A stretch of 64,000 bases of DNA from an uncultured bacterium (GCA_937899715.1 CALCNX010000122.1:4017-68016); one strand, 5' to 3'; shown: positions 26,358 through 35,159, numbered from the stretch's first letter. The notes: generated by a model not told the origin, from the sequence alone. Numbers and translations: made by a program.

Positions 26358-27683
26358 TCAGCCAAAGAATTGATAGGCGAACATCGCAAGTAGCGCCCCG
26401 AAAAGCGTCGCCGTGAAGTTCACCGAGTGATTGGTCATTAGCCCACGACGTTGGAGAGTTGAACCCAGCACAGAATCCATGAGGTTTGCAGCCAGTCCCG
26501 TGCAAAGAATGAGGACTGTCCACATTCCCCAGCTACAACCAATGCTGAAAACAACCGCCACCAAAGCGCTTCCAAGCAATCCGAAGGCGAGACCTTCCAG
26601 ACTAATAACGCCGTCTGTACCGCGAGTATCGGGCTTGAGCGTGAGAACGTTCAAAAAACGCTTTCCATAGAGCGTTCCGAACTCGGACGAAAACGTGTCT
26701 GATGTTGCTGTGGCAAGCGAAGCGGCAAGCATAATTTTGAACAGCATTGCATCATTCGGGAGCAGCCACGCCAGTACGCCACAAGCCGCCGCTACGCCGC
26801 CGTTCGAGAGCGCATGAACAACAGAGCGGATTCCATGATTTTCTTGCGCCGCGCCAAGAACTTGTTTTTCTGCAAAGCCCCAACGTGAGGCAAACGAGCC
26901 GCCGGCAAAGAACACCAACAGCAGCCCTAAACACGTCCAGCCACCGCCCAGAAATATTGCAAAGGCACAAAGCCAGCCCGCAACGCCACCCGCTATGTCA
27001 ATTTTCCGAAGGGCGACGCTCACCAACGCAAAGATTGTGACCGCAAGCAAGCCGTAGAGCCAGTCGGATGGCATTGGTGGTAAAGGGAGCGTTATTGTCA
27101 TGCCCACCCATGCGACGAGTGCTGAAGCCAGTGGAACAGCAATATTGTCATCCACGAAGCCTTCTTGCGATTCTGCCAATGCGCCTACGACGACTGCCGC
27201 CGCAATAATTCCCGTCCAAGTCTCTATGGATAAGCCTTCGCGTACATTTGGCGGCAAACACAGCATGACAAATAAGCACGTCAGCACAAAACCAACAACC
27301 ACAAAACCCGTAAAACCTGACCATGTTTTGCTGCCATTCCACGGAAGCGCACGTGAGGGAACACCACGACCAATAATACTCGCAAAGCCGTCGCCGAACG
27401 CCATTGCGCCCCATGCAATTGCCATGACGACTTGATGTTTATGCCACACAAGACCAATAAGCAGTAGCACTGCCGGGTATGCCAGCAAACCGATGGAATA
27501 GCCTTGTTCTCGCTCCCGCTCACGCTCAAGCGCTCCTGCGGTAATGCGTTGTAGCAAAAAGATGTTGAACAAAAGCGCCAAGAAACAAATTCCGTTCACC
27601 ATCCACGGTTCGATACGCCCTATAAGAATCGCCCATGCTATCATGCTGACGTGGACGGCTTTGCGCTTGAGTTCGTTGGACAT
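26358..27683 (-). CDS. Two-domain phytol/dolichol kinase-like + DUF92 (VTE6-like) membrane protein
   Basis: A 441-residue polytopic membrane protein made of two families normally seen as separate proteins. The first half (to about residue 215; ELKRKAVHVSMIAWAIL, AWGAMAFGDGFASIIGR, NGSKTWSGFTGFVVVG) belongs to the CTP-transferase/dolichol kinase group that includes phytol kinase VTE5. The second half (LFFAGGSFASRWGFAEK, HALSNGGVAAACG, ATATSDTFSSEFGTLYGK) is DUF92/TMEM19, the family of the plant and cyanobacterial phytyl-phosphate kinase VTE6. Together they could phosphorylate an isoprenoid alcohol twice to the diphosphate. It lies 13 bp after the lipoprotein gene and 23 bp before tgt. The actual alcohol is unknown. 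Confidence 0.8.
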   Translation of the reverse strand: MSNELKRKAVHVSMIAWAILIGRIEPWMVNGICFLALLFNIFLLQRITAGALEREREREQGYSIGLLAYPAVLLLIGLVWHKHQVVMAIAWGAMAFGDGFASIIGRGVPSRALPWNGSKTWSGFTGFVVVGFVLTCLFVMLCLPPNVREGLSIETWTGIIAAAVVVGALAESQEGFVDDNIAVPLASALVAWVGMTITLPLPPMPSDWLYGLLAVTIFALVSVALRKIDIAGGVAGWLCAFAIFLGGGWTCLGLLLVFFAGGSFASRWGFAEKQVLGAAQENHGIRSVVHALSNGGVAAACGVLAWLLPNDAMLFKIMLAASLATATSDTFSSEFGTLYGKRFLNVLTLKPDTRGTDGVISLEGLAFGLLGSALVAVVFSIGCSWGMWTVLILCTGLAANLMDSVLGSTLQRRGLMTNHSVNFTATLFGALLAMFAYQFFG

Positions 27684-27696
27684 AATGAAGAAGGGT

Positions 27697-28389
27697 TTAG
27701 CGGACAAGAAGAGCGGTAAGGTCTACCAAAAGTGCATCCCCGACTGCGCTCACGGCTTCGCTCATCGCTGGAGCAATAGACGCGCCGCCATCACTTGCAC
27801 GGCGAACGGTTTGCATATAGACTTTTTGAAGAAGAACGCTTGTTCTCCCGATAGAATCAAGGCGCTGCACTGTGCAGTGAATCCGCAGACTAACTATATT
27901 GCCTTCTTGTGCCGTCCCACGCGCCAAACACTCTGTTATGCGCCCTTCCAACTGCAAGCTCGGCACAACCGACGATGCAGGAGTAAACACGCCCTGTGTA
28001 AAAAAGCTACTTTGCTGCAAGCGATTAGTAATGTTTGCCGTGATAAGTTCTTGCGGTTCGCTTGTCCAGCGGTGATATTGCAGGGGCTGTGCTTCTGTGC
28101 CGCTTGCCATGACAATAATGTGGTCGGTATCGAACTCGCTGTCTATGGTGAAGGGTTTCACCAGCAAACCTTCTTGGACAGGCTTTGCGGCTTTCTGAAC
28201 AGGCTTGTCTTCCAGACGATAATACGTTGTTTTGGGGTATTCGGTTTTAAGCGAAATACACGCGGTCGCACCTGCGAGCGGCAAAAGGAACATTGCGCTC
28301 AGAAGCAAGCGTTGAAGGGCATTAGAAAAGCGTGGTGTGCAAATGGAAGCAGGTAGTATCATGGTCAAAATTGGTAATTGTTTCTTCAT
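27697..28389 (-). CDS. ABC-type transport auxiliary lipoprotein (PqiC/Mla-associated)
   Basis: A 230-residue lipoprotein with a lipobox LAGATAC at the end of an atypical, somewhat long leader. The mature part matches the ABC_trans_aux/PqiC family: YYRLEDK after the cysteine, LLVKPFTIDSEFDTDHIIV, then YHRWTSEPQELITANITNRL. Such lipoproteins work on the outer membrane side of MCE-protein lipid transporters. The start codon overlaps the mlaD stop by four bases (28386-28389), so the two are translationally coupled. Confidence 0.85.
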   Translation of the reverse strand: MKKQLPILTMILPASICTPRFSNALQRLLLSAMFLLPLAGATACISLKTEYPKTTYYRLEDKPVQKAAKPVQEGLLVKPFTIDSEFDTDHIIVMASGTEAQPLQYHRWTSEPQELITANITNRLQQSSFFTQGVFTPASSVVPSLQLEGRITECLARGTAQEGNIVSLRIHCTVQRLDSIGRTSVLLQKVYMQTVRRASDGGASIAPAMSEAVSAVGDALLVDLTALLVR

Positions 28390-29399
28390 TTTTCTTTCGG
28401 AGGAGGCTCGGCAAAAAGCAACTGCGAGGGGTTGTCGTTAATCATGCGCAAGGATTTACGCAGGTCGCGGTTCGTCGCTTTGAGTTCTTGAATGAGAATA
28501 GCAAGATTGCTGACGGAGTTGTCCGCACGGCGCGTGAGCGTCGTTACTGAGTTTTGAATACCAAGCATGGTCGTATCGTAGCGGCTAATGACCTTTTCGG
28601 TCTGCTTGGCAATTTGAATTTGGTCAATTTCTTTATCAACGCGATTGGTTACTTTTTCAAGTTGCTCTGCGGTACGCAGAAGGGTTTCGCTCATTAACAC
28701 AAGGTTTTTCGAGGTTGCTTCTGCATCGTTCATCACATTGCCTGCTTTGTTGACAATTTTGGACGTGTCGAATGCCCCCACGAGCCTCCCCACGCCTTTC
28801 GAGGCAAGATTGGTGTTATGCAGAATTTCGGCAATTTCAGGATTCTCCATTGCCTGTGCAATAGAACGTAGCGCCCGCACGGACTCGGCTGAAATACCGC
28901 GCGTGTCAATCGCCAGTACGTTATTCAACGCTTCGTTCAGGCTCACACGCAGTTCTTCGATAGAAGACGGAGCAGAGGGAATTACGGGATGGTCAGGTTT
29001 GAAGGGCAGCGTGGGATGAATCCTCAACAAAGTAGGGTCAGCGGGATAAAAGAGCAACAAATACCGTGAACCGGCAATGCTTGCCATTTCAATTCTGAGG
29101 CGCATACTGTCGTCAATCGCTACGTTTTTGTTGATACGCACTGCTACTTCGATAAGTTTACCGTCATCCGCAAGCCGCAAACGCTGAATATTACCCACCG
29201 GAACACCTTGATATTTCACGGGCTGCCCCGCTTCTAAACCTTGCACGGACGTATCGAAGTAGGTGTTGAATTCTTTGTATTCCTGAAAAAACTTCGCTGC
29301 ACCAAGCCAAAGCGTTAGCACAACAAGCACAGCAAAGCCGACCAGAACAAATGCGCCAATCATAAACGGGCTACTAACACGGCGTGTTGGGATGCTCAT
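28386..29399 (-). CDS. mlaD: MlaD/MCE-domain substrate-binding protein of a lipid ABC transporter
   Basis: A 337-residue inner-membrane-anchored protein. One N-terminal helix (MIGAFVLVGFAVLVVLTLW) is followed by a single MCE domain of about residues 35-115 (FDTSVQGLEAGQPVKYQGVPVGNIQRLRL), which in relatives forms a hexameric ring that binds phospholipids. The remaining 200 residues are largely helical with heptads and probably form a periplasmic needle or coiled coil. It lies downstream of the ATPase gene with a 98-bp gap that carries repeat remnants, and overlaps the lipoprotein gene. Confidence 0.93.
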   Translation of the reverse strand: MSIPTRRVSSPFMIGAFVLVGFAVLVVLTLWLGAAKFFQEYKEFNTYFDTSVQGLEAGQPVKYQGVPVGNIQRLRLADDGKLIEVAVRINKNVAIDDSMRLRIEMASIAGSRYLLLFYPADPTLLRIHPTLPFKPDHPVIPSAPSSIEELRVSLNEALNNVLAIDTRGISAESVRALRSIAQAMENPEIAEILHNTNLASKGVGRLVGAFDTSKIVNKAGNVMNDAEATSKNLVLMSETLLRTAEQLEKVTNRVDKEIDQIQIAKQTEKVISRYDTTMLGIQNSVTTLTRRADNSVSNLAILIQELKATNRDLRKSLRMINDNPSQLLFAEPPPKEK

Positions 29400-29430
29400 A
29401 TCGAAATGTTGAGTGATAAATACTGAATGA

Positions 29431-29442
29431 TGACTGTTGAGT
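29431..29442. repeat. Second copy of a 12-base TTGAGT-type repeat
   Basis: tgactgttgagt here is identical to 6485-6496. It lies within a 98-bp mlaF-mlaD gap that also has a second tgttgagtg (29408-29416), so the gap looks like decayed simple repeat. Confidence 0.3.
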
Positions 29443-29497
29443 ATTTGAGCGCAGGATTTTACAAACTCGCTAATCGCTCTGCAACTCGTTTTGGCGC

Positions 29498-30274
29498 TTA
29501 TTCGACAATGCGATTGAAAAAATTATAGACGCGCTTGTCGTTCGTTATCGCCTTGACTTCCTCTAGCGTCCCGCGAGCGATGATGCCACGCGCAGACTTG
29601 TCCAACATAATGACTTCATCAGCAATGTCGGCTATACTTTGCAGTTCGTGTGTCACCACAATCATCGTCGTACCCATCGCGGCGTTCAGTTCACGAATGA
29701 GTTTGTCCAGCGCTGCCGAACTGATGGGGTCTAGTCCTGCCGAAGGTTCATCAAAAAAGAGGATTTCAGGGTCGAGCGCCATTGCGCGGGCTATACCAGC
29801 ACGCTTTTTCATGCCGCCGGAAATTTCTGCGGGTAAAAATGCCTCAAAGGTTTGCAGCCCGACCGATGCGAGCTTCATGGCAACAATTTCGGATATGCGC
29901 TCTTCTGAAAGCGTGGTTGCATCTTGTATCGGAAGCGCAACGTTTTCGGCAAGCGTCATCGAAGCAAAAAGTCCGCCTGACTGGAACAAAATACCAAATT
30001 TTCGCAGAATCTCGCGCCGTGCCTCGCCTTCGGAGCCGATAAATTCAGACTCATCGTAGCGAATACTACCCATTGATGGCTTTACTAAGCCTGTCAACGT
30101 CCGCAAAAGCGTACTTTTACCGCAGCCACTTCCGCCCAAAATTACAAAAACTTTCCCTCGCGGCACGTCAAACGAAACATTTTCAAAAATTGTCCGCTCG
30201 CCAAAGCGCACCGTGAGGTCGCGGACACGGATGACGGCATCAAGAGTATGGTTTGTGTGCATAGTGTGTACCAT
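29498..30274 (-). CDS. mlaF: ATPase of an MlaFEDB-type lipid ABC transporter
   Basis: A 258-residue ABC ATPase. Walker A is GGSGCGKST, the Q-loop is FQSGGLFASMT (the SGGLF form typical of MlaF/Ttg2A), the signature is EISGGMKKR (in place of LSGGQ, again Mla-type), Walker B is LFFDEPSAGLDP and the H-switch is VTHEL. It powers movement of phospholipids between the inner and outer membranes. The start is uncertain between 30274 and 30262. The permease gene mlaE, normally next to it, is not adjacent: the neighbour 16 bp upstream encodes a secreted 2H phosphoesterase. Confidence 0.92.
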   Translation of the reverse strand: MVHTMHTNHTLDAVIRVRDLTVRFGERTIFENVSFDVPRGKVFVILGGSGCGKSTLLRTLTGLVKPSMGSIRYDESEFIGSEGEARREILRKFGILFQSGGLFASMTLAENVALPIQDATTLSEERISEIVAMKLASVGLQTFEAFLPAEISGGMKKRAGIARAMALDPEILFFDEPSAGLDPISSAALDKLIRELNAAMGTTMIVVTHELQSIADIADEVIMLDKSARGIIARGTLEEVKAITNDKRVYNFFNRIVE

Positions 30275-30290
30275 TTGAGGCAAGTGTGTA

Positions 30291-30953
30291 CTACTCAACA
30301 ATCCCCATGAAGCACGAGTTTGCGCCTTTGCGAACACCGTTGCCCTCTTCGTGGAGGTCTTGCTTCGTAAAGCCGACCGTTATGTGCGGGTAGAAATGCT
30401 CAGGATCCCAGAGCGATGGTTCGCCGCCTTTGGTACAGTATTTCCGAAAAATTGCGCGGCGAATATTCAAGAGGTCTTCGGATTGTACCACGACGTAGTA
30501 CGTCTGCTCGGTCTTGCCTTCAAGCACTACTTGTGCTCGCCCCACACACACTGCTTTGAAGCGTGACGTTTGAATTCTCAGCCCTGTAGCAATCTCGTTG
30601 ATTTCTTGAATTGTCAGCACTTTGCTCAGAACGCCCGTAAATTCCGGTGGTGAAACGACGGTAATATGTGCTTCGCCCCTGTTCTTGAGCGGTGTTTCCA
30701 CCGCTTTTTCCAATGACTTCCAAAGTGTTTCTATGGGCGCAAACGGTAGATTCATTGTCAAGTAAGTGTCGAACGCGCCGGAACCGCTATGGGCAAGAAA
30801 TGGTGCGGGTGAATGAACCGACGCGTTCAGGACAAGAACTGTCTTGGAGGGTAATTGCTGCGTCTGCGCAGTAGCTCTTTGAGTCGAAAATGCAGTGACA
30901 ATAACAAAGCACAACAACGCCGTGCGAAGAGAGGTAATAAGCGGGTTTGTCAT
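30291..30953 (-). CDS. Secreted 2H phosphoesterase-like protein
   Basis: A 220-residue protein with a signal peptide ending ATAQ. Two catalytic HxT motifs of the 2H phosphoesterase (LigT-like) superfamily are at H96-I-T98 (EAHITVV) and H190-I-T192 (FYPHITVGF), with the usual spacing of about 95 residues. The downstream FTKQDLHEEGNGVRKG resembles the Swiss Army Knife RNA-repair-like subgroup. 2H enzymes cleave cyclic phosphodiesters or ligate RNA ends, so an exported form is unexpected; periplasmic cyclic nucleotides or teichoic-like phosphodiesters would be possible substrates. The gene ends 16 bp before the mlaF start. Confidence 0.75.
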   Translation of the reverse strand: MTNPLITSLRTALLCFVIVTAFSTQRATAQTQQLPSKTVLVLNASVHSPAPFLAHSGSGAFDTYLTMNLPFAPIETLWKSLEKAVETPLKNRGEAHITVVSPPEFTGVLSKVLTIQEINEIATGLRIQTSRFKAVCVGRAQVVLEGKTEQTYYVVVQSEDLLNIRRAIFRKYCTKGGEPSLWDPEHFYPHITVGFTKQDLHEEGNGVRKGANSCFMGIVE

Positions 30954-31026
30954 GGCAAGAAAAATTGCTGAGAAAAATCCGAAGGTAAACAATGAAAAAT
31001 AATATACAGAAAATTTGGCAATTTTA

Positions 31027-31040
31027 GCGCTCCGAAGCGC
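31027..31040 (-). terminator. Short GC hairpin after the PelF-like gene
   Basis: gcgct and agcgc form a 5-bp stem with a 4-base loop, 13 bp after the stop codon at 31053 read on the minus strand, followed by TAAAATT. The T-tract is poor, so termination is only possible. Confidence 0.35.
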
Positions 31041-31052
31041 ATAGTAACCCGT

Positions 31053-32561
31053 TTAATCAAAAAGACGTTGATACAAATCAAGGTAGGCATTCGTAAAAAC
31101 TTCTTTGTGATATTTTTCGACAACCTCTGCCCGTGCCTTCTCGGCAAGACTCGTTCGCTTCGGTTCGTTTGTGAGGAGCTCAACAATCCCTTCGGCGAGC
31201 GCTTCAGGGTTGCGCGGTGGCACAAGTACGCCCAAGCCCTGCAAAATCTCACGAATGCCGCCTACATCGGTAGCAACAACCGGTCTGCCACACGCCATGG
31301 ACTCAATAACCGCAAAGGGGAAGGCTTCCGAAACACTCGAAATGAGACTAATATCCCCCGTCGTGTAGATTTTATGCGACCTCTCGCACAAACCTGCAAA
31401 CGTAAAATTTCGCCCCAAACGCAGCTTTTCCATCAGTGCTTTACACCGTGCATAGTATTCCGGCTCATCCGTAGTAGAGCCATAGACGATAAATCGCACA
31501 TTCGGAATACGGTCACGCACAAGAGCAGCAGCGCGAAGCATCGTTTCGATGTCTTTCAAGGGGAAAACGCGCGTTGCCGCCACAACCGTCGGAAAGCGCT
31601 CTGTTTCGGGCGGCTTGGGGTACGGCTGAAAAAATTCCGTATCAACACTGTTGTAAATGCGCTCCACACGCTGCGGTTCGGCACCAAAACGAAGTTCCCA
31701 GCGTTTGTTGTAATCGCAAACGGGCGAGATAACATCGGCTGTTTCGTAGATAAGACGGCAAATCAGATTGGAGAAATTGATAAGAAACCGCTTTGCAAAG
31801 GGCGTGAAAGCCTTTTCTTGCGAAATGTACATATACTGCTCACGGACAAAAATTCCGTGCTCGGTCACAACGAAGGGCGTTCCATATTCATGCTTTGCTA
31901 AAATTCCCGCAATGCCTGCAAATCCAGCCAGCGTACTGTGTACGATGCTTGTGCGCGGGAGCGGCGCATTCAGGCACATGAGCAAGTGATACAACATTCT
32001 GAGCATAGCGTTCATATCATGCAGCGTCGGAGCCTCATTCGCCGGGTACATTTCTGGCAAACTCTCTACGACTAATGAGACCTCGCTCGTAAATGCTTCC
32101 CACGTAAGAGCGGCTTTCCAACTGGTGTTCCAGTCATAGACCTGCGTATATTTCCAGAGGTCGTACAGAGCGCGTCCGCACTTGCGAAGGTTGGGGTTCG
32201 GCTGAAGAATTGCTCGAATTAAAATCTGCAAGTTTGGCAAAAAGACGTGTTCAATGCGCTCAAGCGACGTCAGGCGCTCGCGTTCGCGCATATTGGCAAA
32301 CGTCAGATGCGTCGCAACGTACTCTGCCGGGTGCTGCATTCCCCACATCGGTACGGCAATCGTGCGTCGGATATTCTCCGGCAGCACATAGAGCGAGGTC
32401 GTCTGTGGTTGCCCGGTCAGCGCGTATAAGGTGAAATCTACGTTGGGGAGCTGCTTGCAAAGCAAATCGCACCATGTACTAACGCCACCACTGGAATAGG
32501 GGTACGTGCCTTGTGTGCAGAGGAGAACCGATATACGCTCATCGCGGTTGCGGATTTTCAT
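31053..32561 (-). CDS. PelF-like family 4 glycosyltransferase
   Basis: A 502-residue GT-B glycosyltransferase of the PelF group. It begins ISVLLCTQGTYPYSSGGVSTWCD, the family hallmark, and has the donor site with the EX7E pair in SEAFPFAVIESMACGRP followed by VVATDVGGIREIL. PelF proper polymerises the Pel biofilm polysaccharide with PelD/E/G, but no other pel gene is nearby, so the product is likely a different exopolysaccharide or lipid-linked glycan. The ATG at 32561 is used; the frame opens two codons earlier from a TTG. No membrane helix or signal peptide is seen. Confidence 0.85.
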   Translation of the reverse strand: MKIRNRDERISVLLCTQGTYPYSSGGVSTWCDLLCKQLPNVDFTLYALTGQPQTTSLYVLPENIRRTIAVPMWGMQHPAEYVATHLTFANMRERERLTSLERIEHVFLPNLQILIRAILQPNPNLRKCGRALYDLWKYTQVYDWNTSWKAALTWEAFTSEVSLVVESLPEMYPANEAPTLHDMNAMLRMLYHLLMCLNAPLPRTSIVHSTLAGFAGIAGILAKHEYGTPFVVTEHGIFVREQYMYISQEKAFTPFAKRFLINFSNLICRLIYETADVISPVCDYNKRWELRFGAEPQRVERIYNSVDTEFFQPYPKPPETERFPTVVAATRVFPLKDIETMLRAAALVRDRIPNVRFIVYGSTTDEPEYYARCKALMEKLRLGRNFTFAGLCERSHKIYTTGDISLISSVSEAFPFAVIESMACGRPVVATDVGGIREILQGLGVLVPPRNPEALAEGIVELLTNEPKRTSLAEKARAEVVEKYHKEVFTNAYLDLYQRLFD

Positions 32562-32597
32562 GGACAATCGTTGATGGTTGGCAATCGTAAATAATGG

Positions 32598-35072
32598 CTA
32601 TTGTGCTGAAAGAACCGTTGCAAGCCTCATGTTTGCTTGCTTGCACTCAGCTTCGGAAGCAGCCTTGTGCAAGGGATACAACGTTCCACCCAACCACGTG
32701 GGAATTTGAGAATCGTACCACTGGCTAAACGGATTGCCCGATGGTCCGCCCGGATAGACAGCGTGCCCTTCAGGTTTACCGCTTGCAAAATCAACAACCA
32801 TACGCCAACTGGCGCTGTGCGTGGTCATTAAATTGCCCGCCGGAAGGACGGTTGCTTGAAAGCCCACAAACGGGTAGGGTCCGCGCCAAAGCGGCTTCAG
32901 TGCATCGCTGCGCGTCAGGTGGCGAACGACGAGATTGTGGTGCTTGCCCCATTGCCACGCATCAGGATTTGTGCCGTATTTGGATGTGAGTGTATCCAGC
33001 GCTGCCAGCATCGAAGAGCGGAGAATGTCAGTCGCCGTCTCATGTTCGGACGTAGCTTGCTTATCAAACCAGCGTGAATCGGGTTCATTTTTCAATAAAT
33101 GATATATCATCGGGTCACTTGGATTTCCACGAAGATTTTGTGCGGTATCCAGCATTTCATCCCATGTTTGACGGCGTAACTCCGTGATAAACGTATGCAA
33201 AAGTAAAGCACCCTTACTTTCTTTAGTTGCAATGCCGTCCCATGCCATCAGCTGCTCTAGCGCTTGTTTCTTCGGTGCAGTCTGGGGTGCAAGATTTAAT
33301 GCACTTACCATCGGTTTTAAGAATTCCCATTGCATCACTTTTACATCTGTTTGAAAATGCTCAAAGTCCTGCCACGTGATATTTTGTGCGCCCGTCAGAA
33401 ACTCGTGAATACGCCGTGAGCGCCAGACATCGCCCCAGTCGTAGTTCAGATAATACGGATAATCGGCAGGGGTTGGTTCTTGATTTGCCGATTCCAGCCA
33501 TGCGCGTTCAGGATTGACGCTGCCCGGAATGGAATCAAACGGTACACGCCCTATCCATGTGCCCTCATCGGTTGAGCCGTCGTGTACGCCACGCCCGTGA
33601 CCGCGCTTGCGAATGGGATAGTGACCACAGCTTCGGAGCGAGATATTGCCCGCATTATCGGCAAAAACAAGGTTTTGCGCCGGCACGTCCCATTTTTGTT
33701 GTGCTTTACTGAAATCGTTCAGGTTTTTCGCATGATTCATGCCCCAAATTGCTTCCAGAATCGTTGAGGGTTCATGTGCTGTCCAGCGCACAGCAAGCGA
33801 TTGATTTTCTACCGTCACAACCGGACCCCAGCGCGTAAGGCGCATGGTGTCTGGCACATCCGCCCCGTCTTTCACACGAAGAGGCGCAATGCGTTCTTCC
33901 ACAGGCTCCCAGCCTCCGGCTTGGAAGTAGCGTTTTTGCTTGGCATCTTCAAATTTTACGGTGTAAAAATCCACCACGTCCGCACCGGTATTGGTCGGCG
34001 ACCATGCAACATTGTCGTTGTAACCCACGATAATAAGCGGTGCGCCGGGAATTGTTACTCCATACATATTCATCGTTGGCGTAATCATTTGCACTTCGTA
34101 CCAGATTGCCGGAAGCGACAAACCCAGATGCGGGTCTCCGGCGAGAATGGGCTTGCCGGAGCGCGTTTTTGTGCCTGTGGCTACCCAGTTATTGCTGCCT
34201 TTTCCTTCAGCCGGCTCGCCGAAAAGCGTTCCTGCATCATCGCGGGCGGCAAGAAGAGCCGTAATAGCGCGGGCTTCGAGATGGACATTACTTGCTTGCT
34301 GCTCAGATTTTGTGCTTTGAGAGCGCACCACGCCTCGTACTTCAGGACTTTGCGGCACATTTAGGACGCTGTGATTCGGGTAGAGAGCCTGAAATGCACT
34401 ATCGCCAATCTTGCCCCGAAGCTCTTCCATCACAACATCATCCAACTGCCCTTGAAACGTCAGGTCAAACGCCATGAGTTGATTGACAAGGATAGATTTT
34501 ATCGGTGTCCATGCTTCGGGTGCATAGCCCAGAAGACGAAACTCAAAGGGATAATCTTTTTCGGAAAGGCTCGAAACGTACGCATTCACGCCATTTGAGA
34601 ATGCTTCCAATACTGCTTTTGTCTGCGGAGAATTTTTCTGTACGCTTTCCCACGTCCGCTCTGCACCCAGCATCATTCCTGTCCGGCGCAAAAACTGGTC
34701 AGTCTTTACGCGGTCTGCGCCAAAGATTTCCGACAAACGCCCCGATGCCACGCGGGTTTGGAAATCAATCTGAAACAGACGCTCTTTCGCAATCAAGTAT
34801 CCGAGCGCCGCCACAGCATCCACATCATTTTGCGCCGTGATATGCGGCACATTGCGCTCGTCGCGGTAGATGCTGACAGGTGCGGAAAGCGTCGGGATGT
34901 GAACATCCTCAATTTTACCGCTTTCGTGCGCCAGCCGTGCCGTGCGGTAGGCTCCATTCCACACATCCAAAAAGTACGAAAAGGCAGGAATACTGCCCCA
35001 CGTGCGGGAGGTTGCATAAACAAGCCCGCCTAAAAGCGTGGCAGCGAGGAGTGCAGCAATGATGCGTTTCAT
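32598..35072 (-). CDS. Penicillin acylase-family amidohydrolase (Ntn hydrolase)
   Basis: An 824-residue periplasmic N-terminal nucleophile hydrolase precursor. A signal or anchor helix (residues 4-22) is followed by the alpha chain (VSIYRDERNVPHITAQN), a spacer, and the beta chain starting at Ser293 in KGSNNWVATG, where the precursor is expected to cleave itself. GDPHLGLSLPAIWYEVQM and YNDNVAWSPTN are conserved pocket blocks. Members cleave beta-lactam side chains, acyl-homoserine lactones or other N-acyl amides; the substrate cannot be predicted. Start chosen at the ATG preceding the hydrophobic leader. It is 36 bp before the PelF-like gene. Confidence 0.93.
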   Translation of the reverse strand: MKRIIAALLAATLLGGLVYATSRTWGSIPAFSYFLDVWNGAYRTARLAHESGKIEDVHIPTLSAPVSIYRDERNVPHITAQNDVDAVAALGYLIAKERLFQIDFQTRVASGRLSEIFGADRVKTDQFLRRTGMMLGAERTWESVQKNSPQTKAVLEAFSNGVNAYVSSLSEKDYPFEFRLLGYAPEAWTPIKSILVNQLMAFDLTFQGQLDDVVMEELRGKIGDSAFQALYPNHSVLNVPQSPEVRGVVRSQSTKSEQQASNVHLEARAITALLAARDDAGTLFGEPAEGKGSNNWVATGTKTRSGKPILAGDPHLGLSLPAIWYEVQMITPTMNMYGVTIPGAPLIIVGYNDNVAWSPTNTGADVVDFYTVKFEDAKQKRYFQAGGWEPVEERIAPLRVKDGADVPDTMRLTRWGPVVTVENQSLAVRWTAHEPSTILEAIWGMNHAKNLNDFSKAQQKWDVPAQNLVFADNAGNISLRSCGHYPIRKRGHGRGVHDGSTDEGTWIGRVPFDSIPGSVNPERAWLESANQEPTPADYPYYLNYDWGDVWRSRRIHEFLTGAQNITWQDFEHFQTDVKVMQWEFLKPMVSALNLAPQTAPKKQALEQLMAWDGIATKESKGALLLHTFITELRRQTWDEMLDTAQNLRGNPSDPMIYHLLKNEPDSRWFDKQATSEHETATDILRSSMLAALDTLTSKYGTNPDAWQWGKHHNLVVRHLTRSDALKPLWRGPYPFVGFQATVLPAGNLMTTHSASWRMVVDFASGKPEGHAVYPGGPSGNPFSQWYDSQIPTWLGGTLYPLHKAASEAECKQANMRLATVLSAQ

Positions 35073-35159
35073 AATGGAGTAACGAAAGCAAGTTGTGAGT
35101 TTTAGTTTTCGCAAAAAAATTGTAGCCCACATACAAAGCGGGCTACAATCAAGTTCGCG

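Noticed and set aside
32598..35072. Penicillin acylase as an acyl-homoserine-lactone quorum quencher
   Set aside because: The family includes such enzymes, but no AHL system is visible and substrate specificity cannot be read from sequence.
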